A program made the translations under genes and the position numbers. A model generated the notes under the pieces. That model had not been told where the DNA came from, searched no databases, and saw only the letters and a list, made by a program, of their open reading frames with translations. Below are positions 21,026-24,530 of a DNA stretch of 24,530 nt, piece after piece. Source of the stretch: an uncultured Clostridia bacterium (GTDB lineage: Bacteria > Bacillota > Clostridia > UMGS1883); assembly GCA_947630525.1 (NCBI GenBank), contig CANRHW010000004.1:1-24530 (forward strand), in the 5' to 3' direction. Numbering within the stretch: position 1 is the stretch's first letter; every line of letters begins with the position of its first letter.

Positions 21026-21071
21026 GGAGTCGAACCCCGCAATGGTTTAAAGCGGCCCTAAAAATTGTGTA

Positions 21072-21099
21072 ACGATTAGCCGGTTTCATTCATAGTATG
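21072..21099 (+). promoter_or_regulatory. Candidate sigma-K/sigma-E promoter of sigK
   Basis: AC (21072-21073) followed after 17 bases by CATAGTATG (21091-21099). The sigma-K consensus is about mACm-N16-CATAnnnTA, and sigma-E shares the CATA core. The identical 9-mer with identical spacing recurs before the LysM-L,D-transpeptidase gene. AGGGAGG and the start of sigK follow 7 and 21 bases later. Confidence 0.45.
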
Positions 21100-21119
21100 C
21101 TCCATAGGGAGGTTTTACT

Positions 21120-21803
21120 ATGATTTTCTCAGCGATCACGGTTTTGCTCAGTTGTCTGGGCGGGTTGTTCATGGCGGGCCAGCTCCAGGATTCCTGTTTC
21201 CCCAAGCCCCTTTCAAAGGACGAGGAGGACAGGTATGTGGAGCTGATGGCTCAGGGCGACAGGGCGGCGAAAAATGTCCTCATCGAGCACAACCTGCGGC
21301 TGGTGGCCCATATTGTAAAAAAATACGCTGATTCTTCCACCGGCGACGATTTGATATCTATTGGCACCATTGGCCTTATTAAGGGCGTGAACACCTTTGA
21401 CCGGGATAAAAACAGCAAGCTTGCCAGCTATATTTCACGCTGTATTGAAAATGAGATACTCATGTATTTCCGCCGGGAAAAGAAGTATGCGGGTCAGGTC
21501 TCGCTCCAGGAACCCATCGGCCACGATGACGACGGCAATGAGGTGAGCCTCATGGACGTGCTGCAAGCCGATACCGACGACATTTGCGAGGAAATGGACA
21601 AGAATAATATGATAAAAAAAGTGCTGGAAAGGGTGCGTAGTCTCCTAACTCGGCGGGAGCGTGAAATAATCCTGCTCCGTTACGGCCTTGGCGGAGCCGA
21701 ACCCCTTACCCAGCGTGAAGTTGCGGGCAGGCTCGGCATAAGCCGCTCCTACGTGTCAAGGATCGAGAAGCGCGCCCTTTGCCGGCTGAAAGATCAGGCA
21801 TAG
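21120..21803 (+). CDS. sigK: RNA polymerase sporulation sigma factor pro-sigma-K
   Basis: A 227-residue sigma-70 family factor of the mother-cell late sporulation type. The first 20 residues (MIFSAITVLLSCLGGLFMAG) are hydrophobic, like the pro-sequence that anchors pro-sigma-K until SpoIVFB-type cleavage. Then FPKPLS, EHNLRLVAHIVKKYA and DLISIGTIGLIKG (region 2), and TQREVAGRLGISRSYVSRIEKRAL (region 4 helix-turn-helix). The FPKPLS and LISIGTIGLIKG sequences fit SigK better than SigE. The gene is continuous, without a skin-type intervening element. AGGGAGG lies seven bases before the ATG. It indicates that the organism can sporulate, or descends from one that did. RNase HI follows 36 bases downstream. 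Confidence 0.93.
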   Translation: MIFSAITVLLSCLGGLFMAGQLQDSCFPKPLSKDEEDRYVELMAQGDRAAKNVLIEHNLRLVAHIVKKYADSSTGDDLISIGTIGLIKGVNTFDRDKNSKLASYISRCIENEILMYFRREKKYAGQVSLQEPIGHDDDGNEVSLMDVLQADTDDICEEMDKNNMIKKVLERVRSLLTRREREIILLRYGLGGAEPLTQREVAGRLGISRSYVSRIEKRALCRLKDQA

Positions 21804-21839
21804 AGGCCGCCGTACCGTTTGAAACGGGGTATAAGACGT

Positions 21840-22304
21840 ATGAAAAATGTGGAGCTTTACACCGACGGCGCTTGCAGCGGCAACCCCGGCAAGGGCGGTT
21901 ACGGCGTTATACTGCGCTATAACGGCGCGGAAAAAGAGTTTTGCCGCGGCTATCGCAAGACCACCAACAACCGAATGGAACTGATGGCCGCCATTGCCGG
22001 GCTCGAGGCTCTCAAAGAGCCATGCGGGGTTGAGCTTTACAGCGATTCCAAATACCTGGTGGACGCGGTAACTAAGGGCTGGCTCGAAAGCTGGCGCAAA
22101 AAGGGCTGGAAAAAGTCGGACGGCAAGCCCGCCCTTAACGTCGACCTGTGGAAACGGCTGCTCGGCCTGATGGAAATACATAAGGTCACCTATATATGGG
22201 TGCGCGGCCACGCGGGCAATCCTTTCAATGAGCGCTGTGACCGGCTTGCCGTTGGGGCATACTGCGGCGATGATTTGGACGAGGACGAAAATTATACCGC
22301 GTAG
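21840..22304 (+). CDS. rnhA: Ribonuclease HI
   Basis: A 154-residue enzyme that cuts RNA in RNA-DNA hybrids. The four acidic active-site residues are visible: D in YTDGACSGNPGKGGYG, E in NRMELMAA, D in YSDSKYLVD and D in ERCDRLA. The conserved histidine lies in VRGHAGNPFNE, and the basic protrusion GWLESWRKKGWKKSDGKP is that of type HI enzymes. The frame is open to a TTG at 21819; the family start MKNVELYTDGACSG supports the ATG at 21840, with GGGG about 11 bases upstream. The strong hairpin at 22328 ends the transcript. Confidence 0.94.
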   Translation: MKNVELYTDGACSGNPGKGGYGVILRYNGAEKEFCRGYRKTTNNRMELMAAIAGLEALKEPCGVELYSDSKYLVDAVTKGWLESWRKKGWKKSDGKPALNVDLWKRLLGLMEIHKVTYIWVRGHAGNPFNERCDRLAVGAYCGDDLDEDENYTA

Positions 22305-22325
22305 GCAATGAGGCGCGGCTATGTG

Positions 22326-22353
22326 ACAAAAAATCACCTCGGGGCATAGTATG
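22326..22353 (+). promoter_or_regulatory. Candidate sigma-K promoter inside a terminator
   Basis: AC (22326-22327), 17 bases, CATAGTATG (22345-22353): the same element and spacing as before sigK. The -10 is in the loop of the rnhA terminator. Transcription would begin near 22360, which argues against the ATG at 22351 as the start of the next gene. Confidence 0.5.
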
Positions 22354-22373
22354 TGCTCAGAGGTGATTTTTTT
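22328..22373. terminator. Terminator after rnhA
   Basis: AAAAAATCACCTC (22328-22340) pairs with GAGGTGATTTTTT (22360-22372), with GCATA/TGTGC able to pair inside. Strong and nearly symmetrical. Its 3' arm also contains the Shine-Dalgarno GAGGTGA of the next gene. Confidence 0.88.
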
Positions 22374-23229
22374 GGAGTGTGTGAAATTTTATACCGTCCG
22401 CCGGGGCGATACCCTGTTCATTATCGCAGGTAACAACGGAACTACGGTCGAACGGCTGCTTGAACTGAACCCGGATATAGAGCCGGACAATTTGCAGATA
22501 GGGCAGAGGATTTGCCTTTCGGCTTCGGAGGGCGCCCCCGCGCCGGTTAGGCCTGCCTGCCCCATAGGCTCGGTGCCGTACACCATACAGGCCGGCGACA
22601 CCTTTGCCCGCATAGCGCAGCGCTTCGGCACGACGGTGGAAGCTATTAAAAATCTCAATCCCGCCGCCGATCCTTTCAATCTACAGGTGGGCGACAGACT
22701 GTGCATCGCACAGCCCATAGGAAATATGCCGCCCTGCTCCGAAGAAAACTACTACGTAATAAGGCGGGGCGATACGATAGGGAGCATCGCCGCCGCCTTT
22801 GGAGTGAGCCGGAGAGAGCTTTTGACCGTTAACCCCTCCGTTGTACCGGAAAACCTGCAAATAGGGCAGGTGATCTGTATCCCTCTGGCTCCCTCGCCGG
22901 TGGAAATTGTTATAAACAGAGGCGCAAAACGGCTGACCGTTTACCGTCAAGGGAGAGTATTCCGCGAATATGTCGTTGCTGTGGGCAAGGAGGAAACGCC
23001 CACCCCCACGGGTGTTTTCACCGTGATAAACAAGCAGGTCAACCCCGGGGGACCTTATGGCACCCGTTGGCTGGGGCTGAGCCGCCGAGGCTACGGAATT
23101 CATGGAACAAATGATCCGTCCTCTATCGGGAATAACGCTTCCAACGGCTGCGTGCGCATGTTTAACGAGGATGTGGAAGCCCTGTTCGACATTGTGCCGG
23201 TGGGCACGGTCGTGAGGATATTGCCGTAG
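22372..23229 (+). CDS. LysM-repeat L,D-transpeptidase (YkuD family)
   Basis: A 285-residue peptidoglycan-modifying enzyme without signal peptide. Three LysM domains (about residues 6-48, 69-113 and 127-171) each carry a GDT and an NPxxxPxNLQxGxxxCI pattern. A C-terminal YkuD catalytic domain (about 176-285) has H244 in GIHGTND and the S257-x-x-C260-x-R motif, C260 being the nucleophile that makes or exchanges 3-3 cross-links. Absence of a signal peptide and position beside sigK recall Bacillus YkuD, which acts in spores. Possible starts: ATG 22351, which lies in the candidate -10; TTG 22372 with GAGGTGA five bases before; GTG 22381 with a too-close GGAG. I prefer TTG 22372, with GTG next. It converges on the secreted LysM protein. 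Confidence 0.87.
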   Translation: MECVKFYTVRRGDTLFIIAGNNGTTVERLLELNPDIEPDNLQIGQRICLSASEGAPAPVRPACPIGSVPYTIQAGDTFARIAQRFGTTVEAIKNLNPAADPFNLQVGDRLCIAQPIGNMPPCSEENYYVIRRGDTIGSIAAAFGVSRRELLTVNPSVVPENLQIGQVICIPLAPSPVEIVINRGAKRLTVYRQGRVFREYVVAVGKEETPTPTGVFTVINKQVNPGGPYGTRWLGLSRRGYGIHGTNDPSSIGNNASNGCVRMFNEDVEALFDIVPVGTVVRILP

Positions 23230-23242
23230 AGTAAAAACTCTA
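23227..23242. other. Shared stop-codon palindrome of convergent genes
   Basis: TAGAGT-AAAA-ACTCTA: the two convergent genes end in TAG codons at the two outer ends of a 6-bp palindrome, only 10 bases apart. There is no T-run, so it is unlikely to terminate well alone. Confidence 0.5.
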
Positions 23243-24457
23243 TCTGCCGGCCGCCCGGAGTATATTTGCCTGGTGGCCGCTGTCAACGGCGCCGTTGTTG
23301 TGGCGGGTGGAGCCGTAAAAGTGTATATCGAAGTGTCCGCTGGCCTCGTTGCCCTTTACGTAATCATAGTTTATGCCCGGGCCGTAGTCGTCGCTGCGCC
23401 AGTCGGTCCACGCTCCGCCCGGCGCCCACTCGTTGCCGGCGTGGAACATACCGGCGGCGCTGGCGGCGATTCTTCTTCCGTTACAGGTGATTATGACCGC
23501 TCGCTTGCCCCAGTTGAAGCTGCCGCCCCATATCTCTTTCAGCTTTGCGGTGTCGGCGGCGGTCAGCGTTTCGCAGTCCGCGTGGTTGGAGCCTATCGTC
23601 CGCTTGGCGGAAAAGCTTTTGCCGGTGGCAAGGTCGGTTACCGTGAATACCGCCCCTATGGGTACCACGTACTGGGCTTCGGTCCACCAGTCCAGAAGCT
23701 CGCCGTAGCCCTCGGGGGCATATTTTACAGGCACGTTATGGACAGGCACCCTCAGCGCCGTACCGTCTTTGACGCGGCTGTTTTCGTTCAGACCGTTTTC
23801 TCTGAGCAGTTCGTCAAAAGGGATACCGAAATCTATGGCTATGTTCCACAGTGTGTCGCCGGGCTTGACGGTATAGGTCGTATATGTAACGTAGGGACCC
23901 TCTCCCTGCTGGGGCGTTTGTGGGGCCGGAGTTTCGGGCTGTGTCGCCTGACCCCCGGAGGGTATTATAACGGCGTCGCCAATGTTTAGCACCGAGTTTT
24001 CATTCGCTCCGTTAGCGGCCAGCAGCAATTCGAGCGAAACCCCGTACCAACGGGATATGAGCCAGTAGGTGTCGCCTTTCGAAGCTATATGTATCTTGGC
24101 CGACGAGGGTATTATGACCTGGTCGCCTATGTTCAGCACCGAGCTCTCGCTTGCGCCGTTGACCCTCAATAATTCATCTGTCGACACTCCGTACTTCTGG
24201 GCTATGAGCCAGTATGTATCTCCCTTTACCGCCGTATGTAACCTTATTTCGTCCGGCAGGGTGACCTTGTCGCCCACGTCCAAGGCCGAACTTTCGTCGG
24301 CTCCGTTCAGCCTGAGCAGCTTGTCAAAATCCACTCCGTACTTTTGGGCTATAAGCCAGTATGACTCACCCTTTTTTACAGTGTGGGTGGCCGCCAGCGC
24401 GGGCTGTGCCGTCATTGCCAACGCGGCAAAAGCCGAAATCAACCTTTTGTACTTCAA
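23240..24457 (-). CDS. Secreted protein with four LysM domains and an uncharacterised C-terminal domain
   Basis: A 405-residue exported protein. A Sec signal peptide ends near AQPALAA (about residue 23). Three almost identical LysM domains (25-68, 74-117, 123-166) with the unusual core SYWLIAQKYGV are followed by a proline/glutamine linker, a fourth more ordinary LysM (195-238), and a domain from about 250. This last part has NHADCETLTAADT (H292, D294), GRRIAASAAGM and GHFDIHFYGS (H375, D377, H379) with H395 near the end. I recall the same C-terminal block in other Clostridia LysM proteins but know no function for it; the conserved His/Asp pairs suggest metal binding or catalysis at the cell wall. 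Start is TTG with AAAGGAG (24471-24465) seven bases upstream. The 73 bases beyond it show no convincing promoter. Confidence 0.85.
   Translation of the reverse strand: MKYKRLISAFAALAMTAQPALAATHTVKKGESYWLIAQKYGVDFDKLLRLNGADESSALDVGDKVTLPDEIRLHTAVKGDTYWLIAQKYGVSTDELLRVNGASESSVLNIGDQVIIPSSAKIHIASKGDTYWLISRWYGVSLELLLAANGANENSVLNIGDAVIIPSGGQATQPETPAPQTPQQGEGPYVTYTTYTVKPGDTLWNIAIDFGIPFDELLRENGLNENSRVKDGTALRVPVHNVPVKYAPEGYGELLDWWTEAQYVVPIGAVFTVTDLATGKSFSAKRTIGSNHADCETLTAADTAKLKEIWGGSFNWGKRAVIITCNGRRIAASAAGMFHAGNEWAPGGAWTDWRSDDYGPGINYDYVKGNEASGHFDIHFYGSTRHNNGAVDSGHQANILRAAGR
23957..24385 (-). repeat. Tandem LysM repeats, 147-bp period
   Basis: Three tandem 49-codon units in the secreted LysM gene. 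The same codons for the YWLI core recur at a spacing of exactly 147 bases (marker AGCCAG at about 24060, 24207 and 24354 on plus). The close similarity points to internal duplication. Confidence 0.75.
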
Positions 24458-24530
24458 ATAAATTCTCCTTTCAAATTTTGGCTCCGGCAGCTTGGCCGGT
24501 AATAATAGTTTAACATAAAAGTTCCCGTTT

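Noticed and set aside
21022..21045. tRNA T-arm-like sequence on minus (GGGGTTCGACTCC)
   Set aside because: Only the T-loop-like core is present; I find no D-arm, anticodon arm or acceptor stem around it, and it overlaps the end of thioredoxin.
22351..22353. ATG as start of the LysM-L,D-transpeptidase
   Set aside because: It lies in the terminator loop and inside the candidate -10 element, and the extra residues do not resemble a LysM N-terminus; kept as an alternative only.

Overview
The window looks like chromosome of an anaerobic, spore-forming Clostridia (Firmicutes) bacterium with moderately high GC in coding regions and AT-rich intergenic spaces. The clues are an intact pro-sigma-K gene, a reverse rubrerythrin plus rubredoxin pair, a type III glutamine synthetase, paired half-size TSUP permeases, strong AGGAGG-type ribosome binding sites and sigma-A promoters close to TTGACA-17-TATAAT. 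No species can be named from the sequence alone. I see no rRNA, tRNA, CRISPR array, transposase or integrase.

Left part (1-9543): a WG-repeat lipoprotein (minus) diverges from an HD-domain protein, a GNAT acetyltransferase and MetY (O-acetylhomoserine sulfhydrylase), the last two overlapping. The ribosome-associated GTPase TypA/BipA, type III glutamine synthetase and a Na/Pi-cotransporter-PhoU protein follow. Middle (9544-14908): a 352-bp gap is packed with eight consecutive hairpins and bounded by two copies of the same terminator. It leads into two half-size TauE/SafE proteins, the serine pathway pair serC-serA behind a perfect consensus promoter, then a GNAT and a membrane-anchored lipase-like hydrolase.

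Accessory-looking stretch (14962-15955): an AT-rich island with divergent GNAT and XRE-type regulator genes, sharing repeated TGATAA boxes, abuts the 3' fragment of a second rubredoxin gene. The intact rubredoxin lies on the other side of the island, downstream of reverse rubrerythrin. The rubrerythrin promoter carries a near-perfect PerR box, so this two-gene unit is probably a peroxide-inducible detoxification operon. Upstream of it, also on minus, are VanW-family and unknown lipoproteins and a DUF2318-like cysteine-rich membrane protein.

Right part (19281-24530): an apparent fusion of a Ppx/GppA phosphatase with a TrmL-type tRNA 2'-O-methyltransferase, thioredoxin, sigK, RNase HI and a LysM-L,D-transpeptidase, converging on a secreted four-LysM protein. 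The same AC-N17-CATAGTATG element precedes both sigK and the L,D-transpeptidase gene. It is a candidate sigma-K promoter tying them together in late sporulation; at the second site it lies inside the terminator hairpin of the RNase HI gene.

Most genes are housekeeping. The most unusual items are the Ppx-TrmL fusion, the hairpin array at 9576-9860 with a possible antiterminator pairing, promoters nested in terminator hairpins, the rubredoxin remnant beside the GNAT/XRE island, and a rubredoxin whose first metal knuckle is CxC instead of CxxC.
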